Shown here: positions 1-11,938 of the stretch, piece after piece
Layout: the number at the start of each line of letters is the position of its first letter
How positions within the stretch are numbered: the stretch's first letter is position 1
Assembly: GCF_947242115.1 (NCBI RefSeq)
Contig: NC_074720.1
Span: forward strand, 14,711,145-14,775,144
Reading direction: 5' to 3'
From: Biomphalaria glabrata
Lineage: Eukaryota > Mollusca > Gastropoda > Planorbidae
DNA: 64,000 nucleotides
Translations under genes and position numbers: made by a program
Notes under the pieces: generated by a model
What the model saw: only the letters and a program-made list of their open reading frames with translations
The model's database searches: none
What the model was told of the DNA's origin: nothing

Positions 1-2520
1 AGGGCATATTTCTTTTTCTTTCTCTTGGCTGACGCAGCTTCGTTTCTTTTGCATTCGGCGAAGTTCGTACCAGCACTTACAGTCTGTCTCCATGCTATCA
101 GGTCTTGGGATATCTCCTCCCACATACTTTGGTCAATGACCGTGGCTCTCATGTCTCGCTTGCAGAGATCTCTGTAGGTTAGTCTTGGGCGGCCCTTGGG
201 TCTGGCTCCCTCTGCAAGTTCAGCGTATAGGTTGTCTTTAGGGATTCTTCCATCTGGCATGCGAGTGACATGACCGAGCCAGCATAGTCTTCTCTGTTGA
301 AGGAGAGCATAGATGCTGTGCATGTTGGCTTGTGTCAAAACTTTCTGGTTGGTGACATGATCCCTCCAGGAGATGCACATTATGCGTCAGCAGCGTAGGT
401 GGAAGCTATTTAATCTGTGTTCTTGGCGCATGTAAGTTGCCCAGCTCTCACTGCCATAAAGAAGTGTACTCAGAACGCAGGCATTGTAGACTAGGATTTT
501 TGTTGCCGTAGTCAATTTGGTATTTTCCCACACGCGCTTGGAGAGTTTTGCCATTGCTGCAGAAGCCTTTCCTATTCTTTTTGTCAGCTCAGTGTCTAAA
601 TCTAGGTTGCTGGCTATTGTTGTTCCCAAATATGTGAATTTCTGCACCACCGTAAGTGTGTGCTTTCCAATATGTATCACTGGTATTTCTGCGACATCTT
701 GTCCAGGATTTCAGTCTTGGAGAGGCTTATTGTAGGGCTAAACTCTTGACAAGTAGCTGCCAGAGCATTCACAAGCCTCTGCAATGCTACTTGTGAATGA
801 GATATGAGTGCGGCATCGTCGGCGAACAGCAGTTCCCTAATCAAGATACGCCGTCTCTTCGTTTTGGCTTTAGGGCGTGTCAGGTTAAATAGCTTTCCAT
901 CGGATCTACTACGAATATATACTTCATCTTCCAGGGATTTAAAAGCGCCGGTGAGTACAACTGAAAAGAAGATGCCGAATACTGTTGGAGCCAGAACGCA
1001 TCCGTGTTTTACTCCGCTCTTGATGGAGAATGGCCTAGAGGCGGAACTGTCAAACTGTACTGTTCCTGCATATTTTCATAAAAAGCTGACACTAGTTTCC
1101 GTAGCTTGTTTGGACAGCCGATTCTCTCTAATACGGCAAACAAGCCGGTTCTGCTGACAAGGTCAAACGCCTTGGTCAAGTCAATAAAAGCTATAAAGAG
1201 GGATTGCCTTTGTTTTCTGCTTTTCTCCTGTAGCTGTCGCAGGGAGAAGATCATATCTGTTGTGGATCGACCTGCCCTAAAGTCATACTGCGATTCTGGG
1301 TAAACTCGTTCTGCCAAGATCTGCAGCCGCTTCAGTATTACTCTGGCATAAGCCTTCACAACTATGCAAAGAAGTGAAATGCCTCTATAACTGTTACAAT
1401 CGGAGCGGTCGCTCTTATTTTTGTAAATATGTTGGCATCCTTCAATTCCTGTGGGACGATTCCTTGCTCCCAGCACAAACTTAGCAGTTCATGGAGTGGC
1501 TTGATTAGGGCATGCTTTCCAGCCTGAATGGCTTCTGCAGGAATACCATCTCCTCCGGGTGCTTTCCCGTGTGCAAGTATGTCAATGGCTGTGCTCAGTT
1601 CCTTTACAGAGGGCGTTTCGTCTAATTCGCTCAAAACTGAAAATGGTAGGAAGTTAGACAAAGCACTTGGCGAGATGACATTTTCAATCTGGTAAAGTTC
1701 TGCATAGTGCTTTACCCATCGCTCCATTTGCAGTGCATGACCACTGATGATTGAGCCATCTTTTGACTTGAGCGGGGCACACTTGCTGGTGTGAGGTCCA
1801 AAGGCTTTTTTCATGCCCTAGTATAGTCTTCTGATGTTACCACAGTCGGCACAAGATTGGATTTTTTCATATAGGTCCTGCCAGTATTTGTTTGCGCACT
1901 GTCTTGCTATTCTTTGGGCATCGTTTCGAGTAGATCTGAGCGCTTGTAAGTTGTGCTAGGGGTGGGCTCCTTCTAGTATTTTAGCATGGCTACACTCTTG
2001 TTTCTAGTGTCAGTTTCCATTTCTGGCAGACTTGCTTCAAACCAGTCTTCATTTTTCTTTGTTTTGTTCCCAATGTCCAGTAATGATGTTTGGCACATAG
2101 CATCACGTACGAACGTTCAAGTTTTTTCTACCTCAGTCACTGAGAATTGTAAAAGCTTCCTCTAATTTCTTTATGAATTCGATGCGAAGATCAGAATTGT
2201 CTTTGTCCATTCTCATTCATCTTGCCGAAAAAAAAAAGCCCAAGGCAGTCTGGCCAGGTAATGTGGTCTGCTCCTACTTTTGCAATGAAATCACCTAGAA
2301 TGGCCATTGCTCCTTTTGAGGAATAATCTCAATGGTTTCTTGAGGTTTTCGTAGAACTTGTCTATGTCTTCCTGAAGTGATTATAGTGTAGGGGCATAGG
2401 CACTAATTAGAGTGACTTTCGAGATGTAGTCATCATACTTATGCTTAGTAGCCTTTCCGAGCCACCAACTGGAGGGACTATCGTGGGAAGTAGACTGTTC
2501 TTGACAGCATTTTAAAACAG
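1..2520 (-). mobile_element. Degenerate non-LTR retrotransposon (LINE), endonuclease and reverse transcriptase
   Basis: Read on the minus strand, the right part (about 2500-2200) encodes a decayed apurinic-endonuclease-like piece with the pattern LISAYAPT and a worn GDF motif. The middle (1814-1009) encodes the start of a reverse transcriptase, with APGGDGIPAEAI, then NSYRGISLL and FIDLTKAFD. The left part (680-1) carries the C-terminal region (FTYLGTTIASN, LLYGSESW, then WLGHVTRMPDGRIPK) and stays readable to the window edge, so the 3' end lies outside. Several frame changes separate the pieces, so it is a dead copy. The clade is not certain; an RTE/CR1-type element with a zinc-finger-less tail fits best. 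Confidence 0.88.
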
Positions 2521-2689
2521 GAAGTTGTCAATTTAAAAACTAAAGGATTCATTTTATTTATGCACCAAAACTGAAACTGCATTTAAATACCCCAGCTGAA
2601 AGTAACGTGAATTTTTCAGAACTATTTCTCTTAATGCTATTAGAAATAATAAAAAAAAAACAACTGTTAAATGCCTCTCAACCTTGCTT

Positions 2690-2810
2690 TAATTAATGGC
2701 AGTGTCTTAGATTCTAATGATTGAGGATGACTATGCAAACCCGGTTGCGACTTGCATAATTTTCCGCATCTGATGCAAAGATGTTGTCCCAATAGGATTC
2801 ACAGAATTAT
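2690..2810 (-). mobile_element. LINE 3'-end fragment (zinc-finger-like tail)
   Basis: The minus strand encodes a short peptide with the spacing LCIRCGKLCKSQPGLHSH, which resembles the terminal C2H2-like finger found at the end of some mollusc LINE proteins. A clear relative in the opposite orientation lies at 35790-35860. Only this terminal scrap is recognisable. Confidence 0.5.
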
Positions 2811-3179
2811 CTACAAAACATTTGGTTACTATTGACACTGCCTTTGAAAACTTTTCATTTATTTCACATTGATGATTTTGAGATAAGCAATTTTTTTTTT
2901 CTCTTGCATGATGTTGCCTGATGAAATATTGAAATGTTTGATATGAAAAGAAAATAAAGGATCTATGTATTAAAATGTTTGGATAAATATCTTTTTAAAA
3001 CTTTGAATTAGTATTTGTCTTTTTTTTTACATATTTTATTAGCATGCTCTCATTCAAAAGCTAAAATATTACCAATAATAGTTTTTAAACTATACAGAAA
3101 TGAAAGTACAGATAATTAAGTAGGATGTAATAATCAATCCCTAGGCCACAGTCATAAATTAGTCTAAGAACAAAGATTT

Positions 3180-3480
3180 TCTTGGATATTATGATAACCT
3201 CATCGAAAGGAGGAACTCAACACCTTGAAGCGACAAAGGCTGAGCTGTTTCTGTCATATTGTAAAACATGACTCACTGTCAAAAGTCATCCATGGGAGTG
3301 AGCATGAAGATAAGGCTATACAAAGAAAAGCTGGCAGGACAAGGTAAAAGAATGGACCAGCCTCTCTCTTGATAGCCTGCTAACTGGAATAAGTGGAGGG
3401 ATTTGGTTATGTGTCACAGCAACCCGATGGCGAAAGTTTAGGGAAAGATGATAATGACAAGAACATCCTCAAACTAGTGT
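3180..3480 (+). mobile_element. LINE C-terminal fragment
   Basis: The plus strand carries a decayed copy of a LINE C-terminal region: LKRQRLSCFCHIVKHDSLSK, then a GR-rich stretch and a tail resembling KEWTSL. It is the same general type as the fragments at 5843-6440 and 10535-11080. The frame is broken and no upstream reverse transcriptase is attached. Confidence 0.6.
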
Positions 3481-3489
3481 GAACTAAAG

Positions 3490-5166
3490 TTTGTGAAATG
3501 TGCAATCTATGCTGTTTTGTTTTTTTTCCAGGGAAACTACTCTTTTTACCTGCCCATAAACAGGAAGTCTGTTTAACATTAATACAAACTACTTTTAAAA
3601 GTTAAATTTCATTTTAAAAATGTTTGAGTTCTGTGTGAGAAAAAACAACAACAAACAAACAACATAACAGGTAGAGAATAACCACTTGCAGCAATGATAT
3701 CAATAATCAATTTAATCTGGTAATGTAGTTTCATTGCATTATAAACAAAACATAAATAAAAATGCACCAATACATAGCAATGATACTAATTCAATTTTGT
3801 TTTATTATCACAGAGATATGCTGAAAAGTTATTGATTTACAGAACATAAAGATAGCATGTGAAATACCTTCTTAGTTTTTTGTGTTAAGTTTAAAGTATC
3901 TTGTCAAAACAAGCCATAATTATGTAATTTTTTAAAAATCTAGACACGAATCATTGAATAGTATTTTAAAATGTGTTACTTAGAAGTAAAAAAAATACAT
4001 TATAATTTTGTACACACATTAGTCTTAATTTGCACCTTCTAAAGTAATGATCTCTTCTCAGTAAATATCTAAAGGTCTTTCAAGTCTTAAAAAATATATA
4101 TATACAATCATGAGATTTCAACCTGTATATTATATGCACATACAAAACTGGTGGAACCCAATGTTAAACTTAATGATAAGTGCTTCAATATGGATATAAG
4201 CAGTTCTCAATCATAGCATATTTAAATAGTTTCAAACTCTAAATTTTCGAAGGTAGTTCATTGATGACCTCTACAACTATAAAGCCTACATGAAGAAAAG
4301 GAATTGTCTCATTTTTAATAAAATTTAGACTTTCTTTTATACCATAATATTTTTTGTGTTTTGGTATTTTAGGCATCACATACCATACGTTGACATACTT
4401 TTAGTCCCACTTTAAGTAAGTTATGTATTTAAATTTGCCTTTTAAAAGTTTTTAAGAAAATTTAATTGTTATTATGCCATACAAATCTAAGAAACTTGTT
4501 TCTAAAATGAAAATGAAAATTTTTTTTTTTTAATTTCGCCTTGCCTTTCTCACTAGTAAAAGGTGTGCCTTTTTTTCTCACTAATACCAACTTATAATGT
4601 TTTACAAGTTAGCCCTAGCTATAAAAGCACAGACGATGGGTTAAGTAATGATGCTTCTGACTTATAAAAAAAAGTACAAAAATTTGTATAATAATAAATG
4701 CACTATATAAATGGATCAACAGAAAATGTTGGAGAGTGGCTATAAGTTAGGAAACTGTAGACAACAAATGATGTGTCTATTAGAGGGTTTAGCTAGGGAA
4801 GCAGAGAGCAACGTGACATTTTTGCACTTAGCTGTCATACTTGGAATATATATAGAAAAATAATAGATTTAAAAAATAATCTAAATCATATGTAATTAAA
4901 AAAAAATGGTTAAACATCTGCATTTAACCATCCATCACACATTCATTTCATTTTGCCCACTGCAAGGCTAAATCTTTTAACATATTTTAACCACATTATA
5001 TACATTAGCTAAACCCCCTCATTCTAAATTATGAATGTTGCATGTCACATAGCCAATATCTGTATCTACAATATCCAATGCGATATTTTCAACATACCCT
5101 TGTACAAATCAGACTTAACTCTCATTCAAAGTAATTATAGCAGCCAATCGTATTCATTCTTTTTTT
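3490..5166. other. AT-rich DNA downstream of the SIKE/FGFR1OP2 gene
   Basis: No open frame or repeat was recognised. Because it directly follows the stop codon at 5167 on the minus strand, part is probably the 3' untranslated region of that gene. Several AATAAA-like hexamers exist on the minus strand, so the poly(A) site cannot be chosen by eye. Confidence 0.4.
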
Positions 5167-8100
5167 TTATTTCTTAGTCACAGGTTTTGGAGTCAATTTG
5201 CTTTTCGTGTCTTTCTTTGTTTCTACAGATGGGCTCTTCTTAAGTGGTGCTATATCTTTCTTCACACCTGTCGCAGACACAGTTTTCTTGACTGCCGGAG
5301 TCACTGAAATGGATGTTTTCCCCTTTTTCAATTCAGTGGCAGACTTGCTGGCACCTGGAGTCTTTGGGCTGGTGTTGGTGGGAGTGGTCTCCCTGCTGCT
5401 ACTAGGCTTGGACTTTTTCTCTGCTGCCTCCTTTTTATCACCATCATCTTTTTTATCCAGGGCCAGCACAACAGAAGAGTCACCCTCGGTATCAGTGTTG
5501 GTATCATCATCATCAGCCTCATCATCGCGCTCCTTTTTCATATCTACTTTTGCTTCGGCCTGAAGTATTTTTTCTCTGCTAGTGGTGCAGATCTCCAATA
5601 GTTCCCTGAGTGCTCTATTCTCAATTTCCAAGCGTGAAAGACGTTCTTTATCAGCGCAACCAGACGTTTCATCCACCTATTGAATCAAATGATCCGAGGA
5701 TTTATTAAAGCATTAAGAGCAAATGGCATGAAAACACATTTTGCATTTGTTAACAATTAGGGAATAGAATTAGGATGATTTCATTTTTTTATAGGGTTTA
5801 ATGAAAAAGCAAATTGCTTTTCAAATATACATTTTATTTAAAAATGTGTGACTGATGTGCTCCTTGGTCGTGGCCACATTCTTGTACTCTTGCAAATCTT
5901 GGACACTAACTGCAGAACTAGAGAGGAGGATCCTAGCAATGAAACTTAGATGTTATAGAAGGTTCCTAGGTATCTCCTACAAAGACTGCATCACAAATGA
6001 GGATATTAGAAACAGGATCACAACAGAAAGAAGGCTCCATGATGACCTGCTGTCAAAAAAACGCAAACTAAAATATGGCCCTATCACAAGGACCTAAGGG
6101 CTTGAAAAGAACTTTTTCAGGGAACAAAGCCAGGAAAAAAGGAAGAGTTAGAGAAAGCAATAAGACGAAGACCTACTAACTATTGTAAAAAAATAAATAA
6201 AAATAAAACTATATGGCTATATTACAAGGTCTTCTAGGCTTGCAAAGACCTTCTTTCAGAAAACAGTACCATGAAAAAGAAAAAGAGGCTGACAAAAAAA
6301 GCAATGAGAAGACAAAATCAAAGAATGGATGGGCCTTTCATTGAAAAAGATTCTATTCAAGGCAAAAGTCAGATACGAATGTGTAAAGATGGTCAACAGA
6401 TCATGTCTGGTGCCCTCTAACTGCCAATCAGACTAATGGATAGGTGAAGTTGAAGGCTAATGATATATAAATCAAGTGATGTGATTTTTTAAATAAAGAT
6501 TTCACTATATTATTTTCAAGTTAGATTTCCTTAAATTACAACAAGCATGCTTTAAAGTTAAACATAGTGAACTGAGAACAAAAAGGTTACTTAAATAGAT
6601 CAATGTTTAAATGTGGACAACATAGGTGTTTTAAGAAAACAATCTCACAAATTCATTTTGTGTTGGTGTTTTTATTTCAGTGTAAATTTTGTTAAAGATT
6701 GTGCAACAGTCATAACCTTAAACTTGTATATTGTCAGAAGACTACAAAATCAAAAAAATCATATAATTTCAATTAATTGAGTGATAAGATCAATTTAGTA
6801 AAGGCAGCAACAAGAGACAATACCTCTATAGCCTTCTGCATCACACCGGCCATTTCATCAATCTTATCCATGAGATGACAAACTGATTCCTAAAATGAAA
6901 AATAAAAGAATTTTAATTCACTACTTTTAAACTTAGAAAAAAAAAATTACTTAAAAAAAAAAAATTGTTGTGGAAGTTATGTAATTCAAATACCCAAATT
7001 AAAAACAATTGTAAATTTAAAAAAAAAAAAAGTTACAGACATATTAGTGGACAGCCATTAGGGTTTTATCAAATTCACTGATCTAATTTTATTTCACCCC
7101 AAATCACACCATAATCATATTAAAAAATGACCAAAAATCAATACAGGATATTTGGATGTTTTTTGGATTGTTTAGTCATTAGTCATAGGATAGCTGATCT
7201 AATTGTGTGCCGATTGTAAATATTATGCATTAATACTAATATAATCTATATTATTAATAATCGAAACTCTGCTAACAGATATTTATCAAGCCTGTGTGTT
7301 GCTATATAATGTTTTACATATAAGCATACAATATACATCATTATTTTAAATCCAAATACCAAATAGATCTAGTTATTGCATCTCTTTGAAGCACAATAAA
7401 GGTTTGCGTAAGTCATATTTTCAACAATACTTCAATACTTTTAAACCAAATGGTGACACAAATGGTGGTAGTGCTGTGTGTGTTTTCAGCTGATGCTGAT
7501 GTTAATCGCCCCAGGCCAGCGCTAGACTAGCGGTCAACCAAGACGAGTAACAGTACACGCTAGTTCGGGAAGGATCTGTGTTGTAAATAGTATGCATGCA
7601 AGTCACGTCGAAAGTAGTCATGTGATCAACCAGAATGGTCAAGTGACGTTCCACCTTGTTCAAGAAGGGACCCTATATAAGAGTGAATGTATCAAGTCAA
7701 GTCACTTCATGTTACCTCGCAATATCACAAGTACAAGGCAAAGTCAGAGTCAGAACCAGCACGGTGTGAAGTTGGACAGGAACAGAGAGTTGAGTACAAG
7801 TCCATGAAGATGCACATTTTTTGTGCAGTCAGTGTTATGTTGTTGCCAATAGTACAGTATTGGCTGTGATATATTTGACATTAAACTGTTACGTTACTTT
7901 GGAGCCCTGAGTTGTCAAGTTCTTTAGTTGGCTGTGTCGTGTGATGCAGTTTGCAGAAAGCTTGGATAGTGGGAAATGTTGCAATATGATATTTAAATGT
8001 AACAGACAGACTGCAGAAATTCAGCTGTGACTTTTTCATTAGAATGATGATAAAGAGTTTTTCTTTTTCTGTAACAAAAATAAATTTTTAAAAATATAAA

Positions 8101-10222
8101 ATTAATTTTTGAAAATGTGCTCCTATTCTTTACTTGTTTTACCTTGTCAATAATATCTTTTTCTTGTAGTGCCCGCTCAATTTTGTTACTTTGTATCAGT
8201 TTAACAGTGTGTTCCCTATATTTCTGCATAATGAGTTCTAATGCTGACTGGTGCTCCTCTAAGGCTGCTTGAAGTTCCCTGTTTTCCTGCTGTAGTTCCC
8301 GTATCTGACGATTCTCTTGTGCTATGCCCAATACCAATGTAGACCTTGGTCTATGCTTAGCAATCTCATTAAGTTCAGCAATATCATCTTGATACTAATG
8401 AATAGAAGAAAAAACAATGCATTTTAATAGCTAGTCAGGAAACCAAATTTAAAGTAAAAAGCAATATTCTCCATAACAATTTAAAAAGCATTTATTATTG
8501 TATGTTATATATATAGACCATGCCTATTTTATTGAAAACATTTTCTCTAAACAAATGGTGGATAACAATTAGTGACTTTATTTTTCAAAATTGATTTAGA
8601 CATTAAGAAATGTATCAAATGGGAATAAGTTTAAGCCATCATTGTTCATTTAATTTTTAAAGGGAGCAACCAAAGTAGTTTTAAGTATTAGAATGTATTC
8701 CCCAGTCCCTGGTCAAGACCTCAAGTAATTTTAGATGTGACGACATTAGACAAAGGCTAGGAATGAGAAGAATTTTACATCTGAAAATGAAAATTATTTT
8801 AATTACAATGTTTATTTAGCCAATGTGTAAGTAGGCTCAATTTAGAAACTAAGCCCTGGTCCAATTATTCTGCTTCTTAAGACTGCCTAGTTACTTATTG
8901 TATCACTGTATGTCTTGCTGATAGTACAACAAAAGCAAGAAAATTGAACATGTACAGTTTAAATGCCAAAACTTCAAATTTCAAAAGTGTAGCAACAGTA
9001 AATATTGAGGTCTGTTCACAGAACATTCTTTACTTTAATATAATCAAATATTTGTGTATAGAGCTAAAGATTTTTTTTTTACAAATCTGTTTCATTGCTT
9101 CTAATTCACTTATTAACAAGGATAAGAAAAAGATAATGAAGATTAACTGCTAACATAGAACATTGCTCTGGTAGGTTATCCCTTGGAGAAAGTAGATTCC
9201 TTCCCCTACTTGGGGTAGCATTCTCGATGAAACAGGTGAAACAGATGTCGATATCAAAGCAAGGATGCAAAAGCAAGGGCTGCCTTCATACAGCTTTAAC
9301 TCTAAGGTTAAGGCAGTTTTTCTTTATGGAGCCAAGACCTAAACTACTAAAACTGCCATTAGGAAAGTGCAAACTTTCATTAACAGCTGCATCATAGAAT
9401 CCTTCACATCCACTGGCCAGACACCATCAACAACCGTGAACTTCTGCAAAGAACCATAAAATATCAACCTTTAAAGCTTGGCGACCCCTTTTTACAATCC
9501 CCCACTCTGCCACGAGCCCCCCCCCCCCAGACACACACACAGCACTAGAAGAATAAACAAAAACAATCCATTTTTCGATGGTCCTTGGCGACCCCTGGCA
9601 AATTGTCAATCGACCCCCAAGGGGGTTGCGACCCACAGGTTGAGAACCCCTGCTGTAGAAGAAGAATCACAAAAAGAAGATGGAGCTGGATGGGGCACAC
9701 TGTATGCAACTAGCATCACAAGGGAGGCATTGAAGTGGAACTCACAAGGCATCTAAAAGAGAGGGTGTCCAAGAAGCACATGACGATGAGAACTAAAAGC
9801 AGACACTTTAAAGTTTAGTTACACCTGGTACAAGATGGAAAGAATGGGCCAGTACAGGGGACTATGGAGATGTATTGTTGGCTGCCTATACTCCAATAGG
9901 GCTAGGGCTGATGGGCTGTAAGTAAGTAAGCTTCTAATTTCAGTAAATATTGAGGGGTATCTACAAAACATTTTTTTTTTTTACTTTTTACTATAAAAAA
10001 AAAGCAATACAGCTTTAGATCTAATATTTGATTATTAGACATAGTTTTTATAGAGTTTTAGATATAATATCTTAATTTTTAACAAACCTGTTTCATTGCT
10101 TCAATTTTGTTGAAGAGTGTCTGTGTTGTAGCTATTATGCTATCTGCTAGAGTGTCATGATCCTTTAAACGTATGATCAGAGTATGAGCATCTGTCAATA
10201 ATTTTTCAACTGACAAAGCCAT
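5167..10222 (-). CDS. FGFR1OP2: SIKE / FGFR1OP2 family coiled-coil protein
   Basis: Coding exons 10222-10088, 8394-8143, 6889-6824 and 5676-5167, all joined in phase 0 with GT-AG introns, give 320 aa. The start MALSVEKLLTDAH aligns with the vertebrate start; an in-frame ATG two codons upstream is possible. Exon 2 contains ENRQIRELQQENRELQAALE and HQSALELIMQKYRE, nearly identical to the family core; exon 3 gives KIDEMAGVMQKAIE and exon 4 the last heptad segment (LEIENRALRELLEI). Family members are coiled-coil adaptors linked to the STRIPAK phosphatase-kinase complex through SLMAP/striatin partners. After about residue 195 the protein has a tail of about 125 aa, rich in Lys, Ser, Thr and Pro with an acidic patch, which vertebrate proteins lack. 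FGFR1OP2 and SIKE1 are paralogues in vertebrates, so this single gene probably corresponds to both. Introns hold LINE, hAT and LTR-like repeats. Confidence 0.93.
5843..6440 (+). mobile_element. LINE C-terminal fragment in SIKE/FGFR1OP2 last intron
   Basis: The plus strand encodes VVATFLYSCKSWTLTAELE followed by RRILAMKLRCYRRFLGISYK and NEDIRNRI, the region just after the reverse transcriptase palm in a common LINE type. After 6060 the segment KKRKLKYG is followed by a second, diverged copy of the same 120-bp stretch (6205-6330), so a local duplication has occurred. The end, near 6410, resembles the usual VPSNRPIRL terminus. Not expressed as part of the host gene, which runs on the other strand. 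Confidence 0.75.
7573..7991 (+). repeat. LTR-like interspersed repeat, copy A
   Basis: This 420-bp segment is a diverged match of the segment at 20385-20844 read on the minus strand. Both begin GATCTGTGTTGT, carry a TATATAA box with similar flanks (here near 7674), share AGTTGGACAGGAAC-type and CAGTGTTATGTTG-type blocks and end near a CAATAT motif. The size, TATA box and single isolated unit fit a solo LTR, but no coding region or clear target duplication was found, so the class is an inference. The divergence between copies suggests an old insertion. Confidence 0.5.
9190..9945 (+). mobile_element. LINE fragment interrupted by a hAT element, in SIKE/FGFR1OP2 intron 1
   Basis: Left part (9200-9470) encodes a reverse-transcriptase C-terminal region: GSILDETGETDVDIKARMQK, then FLYGAKT and IHWPDTINNRELLQRT. 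Right part (9653-9945) continues with a KRRWSWMGHT-like and REALKWNSQG-like segment and finishes GGLYS-like before a GTAAGTAAG tail, the usual 3' end of this LINE. The two halves are split by the hAT-like repeat at 9473-9652. The LINE is therefore older than the hAT insertion. The frame is broken in several places. Confidence 0.75.
9473..9652 (-). mobile_element. Non-autonomous hAT-like element inserted in a LINE
   Basis: Internal GGCGACCCC blocks and the right terminus GGTTGAGAACCCCTG match the elements at 18950-19111 and 26670-27489. The left terminal repeat is eroded or missing. A C-rich run lies at 9519-9528. It interrupts a LINE C-terminal region, giving a relative age order. Confidence 0.65.
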
Positions 10223-10259
10223 TGTCATTTATTGATTGTACTCTAAATTTAGTTCATTT

Positions 10260-10400
10260 AGACTAGATCATAACCCGATAAACCTCTTGAACCTGTGATT
10301 GTGGGATAAGCAGCTAATCTGTAGACTGTAGACCAATGATAAGATGGTGCTTGATCTAGATCTAGTGACTACAAAACATAAAGATAGCATCAAATCTTAC
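10260..10400. promoter_or_regulatory. Upstream flank of SIKE/FGFR1OP2 gene with GATCTAGATCTAG motif
   Basis: This is the DNA just upstream of the start codon at 10222 (minus strand). It contains a short GATCTAGATCTAG run near 10357. No clear TATA box was seen. Promoter function is inferred from position only. Confidence 0.3.
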
Positions 10401-10534
10401 TGAAATCTATATAATAATTTTCATTAAAGAATAATAGAGAATTATTTTTGTAACAGATCTTCATTTAATTATTTTAGAATCTTTTTCAAAGCTAAACACA
10501 ATTTGGAAAGAGTAAGGTATAGCCCCAACACAAA

Positions 10535-11080
10535 ATTCAATACGACTGATGTACTCCTTGGTCCCTTAGTTAATGGTGACACTCCTGTATGTTTGCAAAT
10601 ATTACTAACTGCAGAACTAGAGGTAAGTTTCTACTAGCCACATTATGTCATATTAGTAAGATTTTACATATAAATATATATCACAAAGGTTGCATCACGA
10701 ATGAGGAAATCGCAAACATGACCATACTGGCCATTAGACCCCTTACCCCATGCCCATGATCATGGCGAAAAACATTGAAATAAGCTAAGACTACAAAAAG
10801 CGGTGTACAGCCTTTATATATCAAGACATCCTATAAGGTTGTATATAAATATCTTTCTGTTGGGAACAGAACTAGTACTAACAGGGAAAAGCAAGAGAGG
10901 AAGGCATAAATAAAAAAGCCAAAAGTGGAAAGAAAACATCTTGACTCTTGAGGAATGGAATATTTCATAATGGATGGAAGTCAATGAAAGAGACTAAAAC
11001 TCTCTAATCCTGGTCAAAGACAGAGAGAAACATTAACCATTATCCCTCATCATGTGTGGTGCCTCAATAGACTATTTAAA
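10535..11080 (+). mobile_element. LINE C-terminal fragment
   Basis: A decayed copy of the same LINE type as 5843-6440: the bases from GATGTACTCCTTGGTC at 10549, through a GCATCACGAATGAGGAAATC block, to a GGTGCCTCAATAGAC ending match the order of that copy. The stretch is interrupted and has no open frame of note. Confidence 0.6.
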
Positions 11081-11600
11081 TTTTAGTATTTATAAACTAA
11101 AACTTATAATAAAGAAATATTAATCATAATGAATGATAATGATAATGTAACAAAATACAAAAGAAATTGAAATGTTTGGCCCAGAGTTGAGTTTGGGGGG
11201 GGGGGGGGGACTTCCATCAATCCATGTTCAAGTTAGGACAATTAAAACTACAATTAAAGCTATAAAGATCTAGATTAGATAAGTAGATCTAGAATCTAAT
11301 ACCCTACATTTTAGTTGATTTGTTCTCTAAGACAAGACACACACACAAAATGTGAAAAAGTAACAAAGGATGACAACACAGATCAAAATTTAAAGCACTC
11401 TTCAATTAAAATGTTTTTATTTAACGTTCGGTGAAAAAGAATACGAACATAACAATCTATGAATATATAGGTCTGTGAACTAATCATTATCTATATATTT
11501 AGGTCTATGAATAAAGACTGCTTCCAATAAGAGGCATAGACAAGACATATTGACTGCTTTCTTTCCTACTATATAGTCACCAACCTACATATATTATTAT
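11081..11600. other. AT-rich intergenic DNA
   Basis: No coding or recognised repeat signal apart from a run of G at 11194-11209 and a TAGATCT-rich patch at 11266-11300. Nothing else could be supported. Confidence 0.4.
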
Positions 11601-11619
11601 ATGGTTATTTCGTTGTTCT

Positions 11620-11800
11620 TTTTTAGCGGCCCCCGAAAGGGGAAAAGACGCTATTAGTTTTGTGTGAAATGTCTGTCCGTCTGTCCGTCCGTCCCGTTTA
11701 GATCTCGTAAACTAGAAAAGATATTGAAAATCGGACATCACAATATTTTAGACCATTCAAAGTTCTGATGCAACGGCTACTTTTTTTTTCCTGACAGCGA
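11620..11800 (+). repeat. Dispersed repeat with GTCCGTCTGTCCGTCC core
   Basis: The block GCGGCCCCCGAAAGGGGAAA followed by a TGTCTGTCCGTC run and CGTTTAGATCTCGTAAAC is more GC-rich and more structured than its flanks and looks like the start of a dispersed element. Its possible partner end is the GTTTTATCAAGATTGGTCAA-type block at 29680-29860. The link between the two is inference from memory of similar snail repeats. Confidence 0.4.
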
Positions 11801-11938
11801 AAAATCTCATTTTTAAAATCAGTTATGCAAGTATTTTTTTAAAGAGAAAAAGCTAATTAGTATGCATTATATATTAGACCTAATATAAAACGAATAGTAA
11901 TCTTATAAACTTCATTTTCCTAAACCTTCTTATCCAGG

